A DNA stretch of 64,000 nucleotides from Opisthorchis felineus (lineage: Eukaryota; Platyhelminthes; Trematoda; Opisthorchiida; Opisthorchiidae): contig SJOL01003826.1 in NCBI GenBank assembly GCA_004794785.1, positions 13,849-77,848 of the forward strand, in the 5' to 3' direction. The notes below the pieces were generated by a model. That model was given only the letters and a program-made list of their open reading frames with translations. It did not search any database and was not told the origin of the DNA. Both the position numbers and the translations under genes were made by a program. Shown here one piece after another: positions 10,063 to 22,396 of the stretch. The stretch's first letter is position 1. Every line of letters starts with the position of its first letter.

Positions 10063-13000
10063 GTGAGCACTCCCGCTCAGAATGATCATAGTACTCAAGG
10101 CGGGAGCGATGACCTGCCGGGTGAACAGAGACATCATCATCATCAGCTGTAAAGACTGCGTACTGCAGTACGCGGTAGTACAAAGCTTGGCGTGCATAAA
10201 CCTGTGAAAGGACACCGCAGGCTCAAAAATAACTATATAAGTTTATTCTTTTCTGACTAAACATGTTACCTGAGTGCCAACAGGGTGACTTTTGGGCCGA
10301 TTAATTTTTGCGTAGCCCCAACCAGACTCAAAACGGATGAGTGCTAAAGAACCAATGACAGGATTTAGAACTATGCAAGTCTTGACTGGAACGTTTTGCA
10401 AGACTGGTAGACATTGTCTGTCGGGATAAAGACGAGGTATCAAATCTCACTGATGCTCGGATATACTCTCCAAAATGCTAAAACGCCGCGGTCATTCCCA
10501 AACCTTTACTGAAATTCCAGTTAGTTTACTAAAGGGGATCTATTCTTCAAGCTGCAAGCTTTAGAATCTAATTCACGAGTTTTGCGTTCTATGCTCTAAT
10601 TTTACTTTTGGACGTCTTTCTTCCCTTCCCCCATTATTCGAATCAGTGACTACATGAACTAGTGTCACCGTTCGGTGCTTGTGATGACAATGTTGATAAT
10701 AATAGGGCTGACAGAAAGATGGAGATGGAGAGATGCTGGGCCTGTGCAGTGTACAACTAATTAGACCAACAATGAGACAAGAGTAGCCTTGTGAGTACGT
10801 TGTTATTAGAGAGATAAGATGGTTGGGACCGTTTCTAATTTGCCAGAGGAGACTTACAAGCTTGTAAGGACTATAAAGTCGTTCTTATATTTCCCGATAC
10901 CAATATCCTGAGCACATTAATACATGTTTTGCTCTTGAAAGTCGATTTATTTAAATTGCTTTTTGGATAACCCTTTAGCGTAACTTTGAGTTGGTTGTTC
11001 AGGTGGCTACCAAATGGAGTCAGTTTTTGACTGAAACCAAGGGGAATGCTTTCCCAGGATATGATAGCATGTCAGTATCAGACGACGGAGGCACTTATTA
11101 GAAGAGGACTGTTTTCCAAATCCTGTCTTGCTGTTTCGGGATATAAGATTTCAGGGTATGAATTAGGAATTAGCGAATGATCGAGGTGGTTGCGTATCGG
11201 AAAAATATGTGCGTGTGCATCATATTTTAAAAGGATGATATTCTTATTTCGTCGCTGATGGTCGATCCCACCGCAGAAGCCAGTAGCCGTAAAATTAGCA
11301 CTCCGCTGACAGAATACACTGGTTTGAAATTAATTGCTGCATCATTTGTGAGCGACAAAACAAATGTGTAAATCTGAGTTGGATGACGTTCAATCAGTGA
11401 CTTTATACGTTTTAAATAAAAAATCCAACGTTCAAGCGTTCAAATACTAACAGCTTTTACCGTAGTTGCACCTTCATCTTTCGTAGGTGGGCAAATGCAG
11501 GTCACTCTTTTTCCAACGTTAACAGGTGTGCATAAGTTACATTTTACACATATGAGGGGAAGAATCTGCAACCTCGATGGTGGAGTGCACCTCTTTCGTC
11601 GTTCTTTCAAAAGCAAGAACGCACAACTATTGCATATCTCTAGTATGAATTTTCTAGCTATTTAAATGCTCGTCAGCAAAATACCTTTCTCTTTTCCGCA
11701 TACTTTTAAAGATAACGATGACCATTGACAACACATTCCAACAGACGCATACCGGACTACCACCCACTACACCAACGTAACAATCCAAGCCTTTTACTGA
11801 AGAGTGCAGTATAAATTTTTTGTGGTTTAACTAACTGAGCAAATAGCACTCATGCTTTTGTGAAGAATTCGCAAGTTTACAAACTATAAGGGTGAGACTA
11901 TCTTTGTGTATCTCACTTCCATAAAATCGTCTGCTTCACCTGGTTGCTGAAACTAGGCAGTATGAATTTGGCACCTTGTTCACTGATGAGCGGCCGTAAG
12001 AAGTTTGCTGGGCAACTGTCCGAATTTTTTAAGCCAACATGGACACTTTGCTGGACACTGCATAGGTATGAGTGGATGAGTAGCCCTAGCAATGTGACTG
12101 AAGTTCATACCAAAATCCCAGATCTAGATTATCGAAGTGTGTGGTTAGAGGTAAAGGTACTTCCGTAGAAAATGGTAGGCCAGCATTTCCCCCTATTTTT
12201 TCTAAACAAAGTGATGTGGTCTGTCCTCCTGCGACTCTTGGCCGTTGATTCTTCTGTCCAAAACTATTTCACTATCAGTAACAAAGTAGCACAAAGAATG
12301 TTTTTACAACCTACTTAGTCCTTAATATTTGACTAAAGATTGGTTATGAAAAAGTTTGAGATTAGTTGCTGATTTAAGGAGAATTATCCTCCACGTGCGT
12401 ACCAGTAAGCATATTTTACTTCACTTACATGGAACGCGCACTGTCGAAATTTCGCATTAAGTGGTACTTCGACTCACTAGTACTTTGTAAAAAAGAGAGT
12501 GCGGATACGAAAATGGCTTACAAAACAAGGCAATGCGGAACGAAAATTGGTTCACAAGGCTTTGTCAAGATTCACAGAGAACGACGTACTTCTATAATCA
12601 GATCTTTTGGAAGAAACTGAGGTGCGCATAAATCTTTTCCTGACTTGACCTGAAAAAGTACGGAGGGTACACAATCCCAATAGCTGAAAATACGGAGGTG
12701 GCAAATTGTATGGGATCTTATTGCAGGATGATTGCCAGTGCTGTAAGCTGACCAAAAATTTGGATTGCACGGAAAGCTGAAGGTGACTGTCAGGGTGTAA
12801 GGCACATAGCAAGTTCGAATAGTATAGCTTTCAAGCTTGAAGGCACAAGCAGCCACATAATGTTCATCTGCTTTGCTGTGGAAAAGCCTCGGGTGGAAAA
12901 AATTGGGTATGCGGCATGACAAGAGGGTGTAATTAATGTCCAATTCAATGTTGCCGAAATACTAGACCCTAAGGTGTCACCATTCACATGGTGGAGTAAC

Positions 13001-13485
13001 TTAGAAAGTTGCTTGTCCGGATATCTTTTCAAAGTCCTGTGCCTACAGTCTCCATTACTTGCAAGGCAGTGGTTGGCTGTACACTCCCTTGGTGAATAGT
13101 AGTTTTTCTACAGTGCTTGTCCACACTATGGAATTGACAAGAATCTTGTCGAGCGTGGACCTTAACCAAAGTGCATATTGAAAAAAAGCAAATAGAGACT
13201 TCTAAAATACAGGTAACTGAAAGTTTTGCCGCTTTCTGTTATCACCATGCGCTGATTGGTGATATTTTCCCGGATAAATCAAGCAAAGTCTTTTAACGTG
13301 CTAGGATTTAACAGAGGTTTGTGTTTGCATGGCCAACAGAACAGGATAAGCAACATCCAACGCATCCGTATATTTTATATGAAAGCTTTTGAATCAGGCA
13401 TGAACACAATCGCCTGTTTAGGCGTCATCATCTTCATCATCAAGGACAGCAAGGCGTCAGTGTTTAGGCGTGCTAATTCAGGTGT
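10063..13485. other. Long non-coding stretch, nothing established
   Basis: Several frames of 60-123 codons (for example 11944-12168 plus and 12552-12943 minus) show no domain, no good splice pair and no partner in phase. No repeat family was recognised. It could be intron of the gene whose exon begins at 13853. Confidence 0.45.
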
Positions 13486-13665
13486 GTCCAGCGTGCGCTG
13501 GTGGGGCAGTGGTACTATGCTTGCCTTGTATGTCAGATGTTCGCAGTTCAAACCTCGGCACGACCAAGGATATGCACTGCTGATGGTCAAGTCCAGTGCT
13601 CTCTCCGTTTAGTGTGGAATCACCAAAATAATTGCGCCAGGAGAGGGGGAGGACTGTTCAAATTA
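13486..13665 (+). mobile_element. tRNA-derived SINE copy (hammerhead family), ribozyme stem II deleted
   Basis: The head is tRNA-like: GGGGCAGTGGTACTATGC resembles an A box and D arm, and CAGTTCAAACCTC an internal B box about 40 bases later. The body holds GCACTG-CTGATG at 13574-13585 and GTC-CAGTGC ending 13599. These are the two helix I arms, most of the core and the cleavage triplet of a hammerhead ribozyme, but stem II and the GAAA segment between them are missing. The tail AAAATAATTGCGCCAGGAGA recurs in the copies at 57.6 and 61.3 kb. Boundaries are estimated from the shared blocks. Confidence 0.72.
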
Positions 13666-13852
13666 GGATAGTGTAAATGCGAGTTCCAATAAAGATTTTA
13701 TATATTTTTCTTGTTTCCAACAAACTGTTATAAAAAGCCGACGGATTAGCTGGATAATTTTGTAGCTCGTGTTAAAGAGTTCCAAACCTGCGTGCACTAT
13801 GGGAGTTTTAAAAACTTCACTCACAATATGGAATATTTCTTACGATATTCAG

Positions 13853-14464
13853 GAGCTTGAGGCAGAAAATGAAATAACCACATCTGAGGCCATTAATGTC
13901 CAATCAGATGGCTTTGGAAATCACATGGATTTCAATGGAGAATCTGTGGTGTCAACCACTGAGCACCAGTTCTTCGCTGGAAGACAACATCAGCTTACAT
14001 CAGAACAGCAACTGACAGAGGGCCCCGACGATGAGAATTTTCCCCATCCGGAAGAGACCAACGAAACTACACCTCCTTCCGCTCTGAATATTAATGAGGA
14101 CCCAACTCCATCAATTTCTGCTGCTCCCTCAAATTCTACTTGTGAAGAATTAGACACAAACCCTACCCTTACGCTGACAAAAGCCAATTCCTTAGACTGG
14201 TTAAGGACTGGGACGCCTCCACTTGACCAGAAGCCCACACAAGCAACATTCGTAAACATGGATCCTCCTGGTTTTGATCTAGACCCGGTGCATGTTGCGT
14301 GCGAAACGCCACAAGCGCAAAAGTTCGCAGCAAGCACTGTTCCGGTAGTGCGAATAGCACCATCATACACAGTTTCACTTATGAGAGAAGCCGAACCGCG
14401 ATCATTTTCCACCAAACGAGATCGGAGGTCGTCTAATCGGATGTCGGGACCCATAATTAATGAA
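13853..14464 (+). CDS. Large internal exon of an unrecognised disordered-protein gene
   Basis: The frame is open for 204 codons between an acceptor (ATTTCTTACGATATTCAG, ending 13852) and a consensus donor (GAA|GTAAGT), phase 0 at both ends. The product is rich in Ser, Thr, Pro, Asn and acidic residues and looks disordered (for example TEGPDDENFPHPEETNETTP, SISAAPSNSTCEELDTNPTL). It has a more ordered, basic end (SLMREAEPRSFSTKRDRRSS). No domain is recognised. Codon use and composition match the exons at 22.4, 29.4 and 35.8 kb, so I place it in the same gene. The phase-0 donor fits the candidate acceptor at 21640. Antisense frames across it are shadows. Confidence 0.72.
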
Positions 14465-17400
14465 GTAAGTACACTTTGTGACGGTCAAACTGGCTGATAT
14501 CCGGAGGAAGTAGAGCTGAAAACACAATCGCATTCAGCGAACATAAGAAGGAGCTCAACCTGGGCTGAAGGACGACGGATTCTTGAGACAGTGTCTTAAT
14601 AAAAAGTCGCCTTTTACGTTGGAGTTTCTGCGCTGCCAAAGAATGCAGCCGGTGGTTAAATCATTTGTCGATAATCAGTGAACATACATTACGTGGTCAA
14701 CAGCCATCGATGTGTTTATATTCATCCTAGGCGATCCTCAAAAACACTAAACTGTGAAGTAGTTAAGACGAGGAAGAATATTCCTGTAAAAGTACCAAAG
14801 AAATATGGAAATTTTTGAAGTCAAAAGAGCGTAGTGATTTGTCTCAGACCTCCGTAGCAGAGATATCTTTGCTGACCTATGCTTATTTCGTCTTATTATT
14901 GGTTCGAAAGGTAAAATCGATAAGATTACACTTATATGTTAGCGAAGCGCAGTGATAGGACCTGTTCTGCACTAAAAGCTGAGATTTGGGCTGTTTTGGG
15001 ATTGCGATCATATTGAATACTTAACTAAGCCGGGAAGTTTGCTTTTGTTTTATACAATGAACAACCGTCAACTTACTCGACTGTCGGATAATGTTTACAT
15101 CAGCCAGTGGAGACAGATGTATAAGCAGAATCAAACTTTCAGGAGAAAAGCTGGGAGACTTTTCAGCACTGAGTAACTTCACTTGCGGAACAAAAACTCA
15201 GTTGAAACTTTTCAAACCTCCTCGGACTACCAAGAATATCTAAGTTGCTCAGGAGACGAATAACTCCACAAGGCGAGCAGGATTTTCATCTGAGAAGTCT
15301 CCAGCGGAAGCGCTGGTAAATACGTGTCCATGTGATGTGTCAATGTATGTATCTTCAGAAGTCGCTACAACGACTTGGCGGACTTACTAGGGTTCATTTG
15401 TAAGGCTTCAGCTAGAAGGCACGGAGTACCAAACGTGTTAGTGTATGGATCGGTTACTAACAGTAAACGTTTGTTATGACCTAATGCTGCAGTTTATCGA
15501 TCGTCATATCAAAGAATTGCTCTTCAAAACTCCTCGATACTTTCGACAGAATTCTGAACCGCCAGCATCCCATTTTCTCCCAGCACAGTGTGAGACCAGT
15601 TACTGTTCGTCGCCAAGACCTATTCGTCCACCCGCACGAGGGATTTTCTCTGAAACATTAAATGTTTCAAACAGATATTACTGAGCTAATTTAATGTTCC
15701 AGATAAGTGCATATACTGGTAATTACTGCATTAAAATAATCATTGCTAAATTCCTTCTCCCGACGCCTGACAAGGTTATAGGAAGGCTGTCCGTAGAGGA
15801 TAATCTTTCAAAGTTGGATATACGAAGTGCTTACTTATACGCACCTCTTACGGACAATTAAGAACATTGGTCAGGTTTCCTTGCGCACTTTAGGCTTTAC
15901 CAACACATGTTTTTCATCTGGAGCCTCCGCTGACGTGGCAAAAGTTCTCTAAGTGCGTCTTTGTTGATCTGAGAGGGTTCATAACTAATAGGTCTAAAAT
16001 TCGCATTTGGGTTTTCGACAGAGGATCGATGAATGGCCAGTATATGCGACTGATACGTAAAACAGCAAAGCTGCGGTCCACAAAATGGATTTTCTGTCAT
16101 ACGAGTTCAAAGGATGGAGTCAGACCATGCACAAAAAGTGAACATGTGTTTCTCTAGTGTTGGCTGTTGGTGATGTTAACGCAGTCTGCGTTCCTATTAC
16201 TTGCGCCCTCTAAAAAAGCGCTGCTGCTATTTCTGCACCATTAGGAAAGCCTACGTTACAAGAGGAGAAGTTCCTACGTTTCTTATTCTGAGCGAACTGA
16301 TTTCTATTCAGCAGTTTTGTTAATGATTTTTCACAAACCAACTTTTACTTTGATGTGTCATACCCAGCTACAATGATGCACTAGATGTGTGCTTCGAGGC
16401 AGTGTTGTCGCAGCTCCAAAATGGTCAAAGGAAAGTTGTAACATCCGCATTTAGGTAGACGTCCAAAACGGGGATGCCCTGCCCCACGGAAAAATAAGAA
16501 ATTGAATGTATGTGGCAAAAGGTGACATTTTCACTAATTCTAGCCATCTGTCCCTGTACACACAAGTCATACAGTCCTCACGGCGCTACTCAGCCGAAGA
16601 ATTAAAGATCGACGAGCCCTGTGAAATAGCCAGTGGTGCTCAAGATTGATGAACTAAACTTTTAATACACAGTTCCTCCCAAAAGCACAAAACCAAGTGC
16701 TTGACGCCCTTTATCGACTGTCGCTGAACAGATGCGGTGAACAGGGAGACTTAGATGAAATAAAATGATGGCAAATACTAATGTGTATTGTCCATCGGTA
16801 GTCATGTGGTCCAGAATTCACAAGCCAACACAGCTCTTTCAGCTGTTCGTGAGTGCTTGTGTACTGCTTGACCGCGTATAGAAAACATTCAACCAGGTAT
16901 GTTATCGATTTGATATCAAATGATGAATTTTCATTTGTAGGCTGGCGTTTCGTGCGTGGGGATCGCATTGTGGTGATTCGGTGGTGACTGTGGTGATTTC
17001 TTGTTTTACCGTCGTTAAGTGTCCGTAATGGTCACCTTGGAGCTGTGTGGATGAAAGCTCATGTTCTGCAGTTCCAGCAGGGGCTGCAGCTGGACTCTTT
17101 TATCGAACAGACGATCCGAGAACTTGCTTCTTAGCAGCACCCAGATAAGCATTAAGTTAATTCCAGCTCCATTTCAGACTGCCGAATACCATGTACGACC
17201 GTGGTCACAGTCTTCAGCCGACACTGGAACACATCGCCCAGGTTTTTATCACGAATACTGATTGCCTTTCGTTTTTATTCAAAGTGGTCTTAGAGTTTAC
17301 TCTGTAGGAGGTTATGTCATATGTTGCGATAAGTAGTTTTACTACTTCACTGCTCATTTTAAATCACCAAAAACTAGTTATCCGTAATGGTGCATAGCTT

Positions 17401-20400
17401 TAGAGCAAGGATATTGCGGGTTAACTGAGAAGCATTGGTAATAAGCATGTTAGAACGGTGCCCTCCCTAGCTGTACACACACCAGCAGTACAGAATGTGC
17501 AAGCTTTTCGAGTCGTTTCCAAGCTTCGCAAGTCCGCATGGAGCTGCTAAGCTATCCAGATAACATTCATTATCGTTCGATCGAATTCCAGCGGCTACGA
17601 TGGGATTGTTGCAGCAAAACGGCCTTGTTTATGGATTTGCAAGAATGAGCGCAACATCGTATTTCAGTGTGCTTATTGAAGGGGCTTGTCACCGGGTGAT
17701 CTATCGCTGTTTTTTTTCCACACAGACGCACAGTGTAGAAGTTGCGTCGAGTGCGGTGTATTTGTGCAAAGAATCAGACTTTCCGGACGTTCGGCAGTAC
17801 TGCATCGTCTAGCCCCAGTTTTAGCAACGCCAGTTTCAGTACTACTTAACGAGTGGATTCAGACAGATTTGGCACCATAGCCTTGGAAGAAGGCCGTGAT
17901 AAAACTATTTCACGGGTAGGAGCTTAGCATATCCAAAAAAAACTACCGCTTGATCGCGGGACTGAGAAACACAGAAAAAGTCTACTTCGCCTACGTGAAG
18001 GCCAGCACGACAACACTGGTTCACAACAAGGCGTTAGCTGCCAACGCTCTGCTGGCTTGAGATGAATGAGCTAGACAGGTGAACGAAATAATAAGGGCAG
18101 AAAAGGAATTCAGTAACTTTGCCCACAACTGTGTGGACAAGAGAAGATTGGTCTCTCACCGACACTGTGAGATGGATTCGGACTTTTCATCTAGATCATC
18201 GTTTCAGGGATAGAGTGGATGAGGTGCTATGCCAACCGAAGTCCCTAGCCGTTTACTGCGGGGTTTGTCGTAGGATACTGTTAAGCATGGAAGTGCGTAA
18301 GATTCCTGATGCAATGAACTATGAGTTTGCAGACGATCTGAGGAAAACGGTGAGAGCCAACTAGGGCAAGCGGAGACAACGGTAAGGGATAAAAAACTCT
18401 TGGTTATTTCGACGACGCTCAGACTGGCAATGAAAGAGGCCAGATGAGGTCACATTTTATTCTCCCGGGACAGAGGCCCCTAGCGACGTAGCAAGTAGTC
18501 CGAGATCTCGAAGTGAAACTAAATGTTAGACTTGAGCAGAAGCAGACGATCTCTTTATGCAAACTGACGTTCATTCCTCTTTGCGAGGAAGGATTCTGTG
18601 TTGAGGTATTTATACACGCTCATTGCTGGACTACTTGAGACCAAACTACTGTCCCGGTAGCAAAGGAGAATGCTGTGTAGTAGACAGAATTCAACATACA
18701 GCCAGTCGATTGTTTCCTGATCTGCGAAGAAAGACCATACATTGCAAGATACCTCACCTTAAACACAAGTACGATAGAGTAACAAAAAATTTGTATGAAC
18801 CTTATTTGTGCCTGTAAAGAAAAAAAACTACCAAGGATGGACGAATAATTCTTGGCAAGGAAACCTAAAAAACACCAACTGCAGAAAAGTTCAGTAGCCA
18901 ATTCATTTTCAACAAGGTTGGTAAATATGTGGATCAACCCAACAGACCATATAGTGGAGGCGTCCACACTCGATAGATTAACACCTATGGTACAGTTTTG
19001 AAAAATGGAAGAGCGGCTAACCTCCTTCCCATCAGGCACGGTGTCAGATTTGAGCGGAGCTAGCAAACACCAATCGCCTTCTGCTCCCACTCATCTAAAG
19101 CTGGACATGGAAGAACGGACACTAATGAAATAAAAACTGGCTGACAGAGAAACCTATGAATTTTGCTAACAAAGCTCTAATGAATGTTAGCATTTCACGA
19201 AAATACGGGATTCAAAAATGCACGATATATGCCATCTAGAGGAACTGGTGTTTATGCGTCCCGATTCTCATGGATCTGTGCATTACCATTGTTATTCATA
19301 ACAGAAAAAATGCCACCGGGAATGTTTCAGCAGCCATCATTTTTGGTTTGTTCATTTATTTTCGTCAGAAGGAAGTGCCACTTACAAATCGAGTTAATTA
19401 GCTGCTGGAAAATCGAGAAAATCTGGAAATTCACATACCTTAAAAGTGGTGGTCTCGTGGTTGTCCGGGAAACTTAACACTCAGTGGAGTAAAGTATGCT
19501 GCTAAATGGCTTCAAGAAGGGCGAGACCAGAGTTCGGTGCATCCATTTTTGGTGTGGACTGACCTCAATACGAGCATGAGTAAAGGCGAAGGTGATATAG
19601 AAATTTCAGTGGAGAGTTCCTCTAGGCCGAAGGACCAAGAAAGACTGCGTAAGACGTTCAGGAATACAATATCCCTGGAGTTTAATGGGGTGCGCACCGC
19701 TGATGATTTTCATAGGGGTGCAACACCCATGCAGTGCTTTTTGGGTTTTGACGTAGACATACGTCACCCGCAGGATGAAATCTCCATGGGAAAGGAGGAC
19801 TTTACAATCACAGCATTGTGAATATGAGTTTAATAAATCTTGAAATCACAAGCGAACAACCTGTAGTCGGAATTCGTGGCAATTACTGCTACAGGTGATC
19901 ATATGTACTGTGCCAACTACAAAGATAGGCGTATCATTTAATGCGAGCGTTCCCAAACTCACGGATCATCGTTGATATTCTTCTAAAACAACCACTGCAA
20001 CTATCCAAACAACCTGGTTTCTTGTAAGGGGTGAAGTTTGGTTATGTCGTTTGACTCCATTTGATTAGGAATCCCTTGTGCGGAAATGAGCATAAGCAAC
20101 CTACAACACTGGCCAAGTGTGTTATTCACACATTCAAAATGCATATTTTATCGAATAAATACGTCACGTTAGGTGATATCTTGCTCTTAACCACAACATT
20201 TCAGGAAGCAGCAGTGTTTACATCAACAATCTGCTTAATTTTAAACAGACTCTTCCTATTTGGTGCGTGTTACGGGTTGCTTGAATAAGTTGAAACCCAA
20301 GTTGGCAGCTAAACAACGCCTTATTAATGTGCCAAACTACCTATAGAGGAGTTTCTGGTCGATTCGACCGCAGTTTATTTAAAGTTTATGCACAGTTTGA

Positions 20401-21639
20401 GCACGTCGGATAGTTTGTTGTGTTTCGCATAAAATTTGTGTTCATAACAGCGGAGCGGTATCCAGCCAAGTCGTGCGACTCACTGTCTGCAGGTGGGCTT
20501 ATTGTGTAGCGTATCCGTAAAAGCCATGTGCACAAACGACTGGGAGAACGATCTAAGTTGTCAATACCTGAAAGTAAGCGGTGTTGTATAAAAAAAACAC
20601 TAGTTTGACAAAGCACTATGATACGTCATTTGAAAAAGTTTTATTTGCAGTTCCGTCCTTTTTCCTAATTTCAAGATGGACCATCGCTCAAAGAATATAG
20701 CATACTTCGAAGGCGTGCTTCTGAACGATGATTGTGAATATAAAAAGTGGAAAACACGCATGAATGCAGTCACAGTTTTAGTGTCAAGGTTCAGTAAACT
20801 AAGCCAAAAGACAGCGATTGTTGAGAATTCTGAGCATGGGTTTAATGGATAATGTTCCTCGCGGAGGTAGTTTTTGCACTGTGTGATGCATTCATGCTCC
20901 AGTACAGATTCGCCGGCATCGAGGTTTTTCTTGAGAGTAGTTATAATCAAATGCCAAATCTAGCACTGACGAAACACTCTTTTCACTAATGTTACCAGAT
21001 CACTACCTTCATTTTTAAAGGTTGTCATTCAGGGCTCCTTGTGAGCATGTAAATTAGTTGACTTATCGATTCCTTTGAAGAGTATATTTACAAATAGGTG
21101 ATCAAATAAGGTGACAGGCATACACTCCATTCTCATTACAGGAAAAACTGTGAAGCATGTGAGCATTTCTAGTAAAAAATGCCTTTCCTGATTCATTACC
21201 GTTAACGTAACTGAAAGCAGTATACCGGTAATACTGACCGTAGGCAAATGGTTTAATTTCGCAATTTACACATAAGCGTTATGTTGATGGAGCTAGTTGG
21301 AGCTACCATGACTCTGAGGGGAATACGTTGCAACGGTGGTAGCAAAGCTTGGATACTGATATTTTCCTGACGAGCTTCCCGTTTTGTAAATTCGGAGGAC
21401 AATTTATGGGCTCTGAAAATCGCTTACTGGACGTAATTTTTAAGCATCACTGATCAAGTGATATGTATTTTCCGAAAAGTGTTCCTTGAATAACTTTAAC
21501 GTAAACTTTTCAGTCTTAGCTCACAGATTAGTGCAAATGGATAGAATGTCAGGATTATCAAGTTTCGGAGTCCACAATTCGGAGCTGAAGTCCGGCCTTC
21601 CGAACCTAATTGTGTAATCTTCGCTGGTTTGCTAATCAG
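14465..21639. other. Putative long intron; several unexplained open frames
   Basis: Nothing is established. A plus-strand frame at 18119-18364 contains RDRVDEVLCQPKSLAVYCGV and SMEVRKIPDAMNYEFADDLR and ends near a GTGAGA donor. Together with 17880-18120 (which includes ASTTTLVHNKALAANALL) it may be a decayed retroelement, but I cannot name it. A plus frame at 19537-19821 ends in TGA followed closely by AATAAA (about 19831), so it could be a real 3' end. A frame at 15445-15684 follows a good acceptor. The 156-codon minus frame at 18620-19090 looks like chance. Confidence 0.35.
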
Positions 21640-21789
21640 GTCAAGAACGATTTTTTGGAACTTGTCTTAAAGGAGCTTAGTTGGCTGAGTAAACAATGGC
21701 AAAGATCTAAACTGGCGCGAAAGCAAAAGACTTTGAAAACTATTCAAGCTTTGATCCTAGAATCGTCTACCGTGGTCTCTATATCACCT
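21640..21789 (+). CDS. Candidate exon encoding a basic helical segment
   Basis: After GCTAATCAG the frame (phase 0) reads VKNDFLELVLKELSWLSKQW then QRSKLARKQKTLKTIQALIL, a strongly helical, basic and aromatic stretch that looks coding. By eye the pattern VLxExxWLxxxWxxxKxxRK resembles the HSA helix of chromatin remodellers of the EP400/SRCAP type, but this is only pattern similarity. The proposed donor CCT|GTGCGT at 21790 is weak; the frame stays open to 21837. Entry phase 0 fits the donor at 14464, and the proposed exit phase 0 fits the acceptor at 22396. Confidence 0.45.
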
Positions 21790-22396
21790 GTGCGTAGTTT
21801 CTACTGTGTGCTCACTGTCCAGCCTATAAGTAGTTAACTTTGTCAATTTTCCACTTGTCTTGATTCTGGAGATGTAAAAAGATGACCTGACCTTATATTT
21901 GTATACACCAGAACTACTAAAATGTGTTTCTTTTGAAGATCGTTACGCTTATATCATCTATTTATTTAAGTGTGCCAATTGTGTGCTCCAATGTGCACAC
22001 CATGAAACAGCTGTCAATTAAGTGTGCTGTAACATGGAACGCCATGATTATCGCAACCATACCAACCTGCATCTGTCTAGTAGCGTGTAAGAGCACAGCA
22101 CAGCATTGCATTGGTGGAATGTATCCACCCGTCGTATACGGTGTGATCTAGAGCGTGTGTTGGCAGAAACATCAATTAGTTTCCAAAGAACTTGATAGCT
22201 GTTGGTTTGCTGACACCGTTGCAGTTTATTAATTCGTTGTGCACATAGCACAAAGTTCTGTTCATGACAGCTGAACGAAATATAAATTTCTCCTCCATTT
22301 TCAACCGAAAAGACGAATGAATGGAATGACGAAGTGGAGTTTGCTGCAGAGTTACTGATCTCTGGAATGAATGTGTTACCAGCACAAATCAAGCAG
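21790..22396. other. Putative intron
   Basis: No gene recognised. Two other possible acceptors for the next exon lie at 22352 and 22381 (CTGCAG and TTACCAG). Both would enter in phase 1 rather than phase 0. Confidence 0.4.

Noticed and set aside
10110..10152. His-rich end (HHHH) as a metal-binding tail
   Set aside because: A short CAT repeat just before a stop; more likely beyond the GTGAGC donor and not translated.
11980..12010. Hammerhead look-alike ACTGATGAGCGGCCGTAAGAA
   Set aside because: A possible stem II, but no GAAA at the right place and no complementary helix I arms.
13990..14454. Minus-strand 154-codon frame opposite the exon at 13853-14464
   Set aside because: Shadow of the plus-strand exon, which has the splice signals and the coding-like composition.
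18620..19090. 156-codon open frame on the minus strand
   Set aside because: No recognisable family or splice signals; it lies across a region that may be a decayed element on the other strand.
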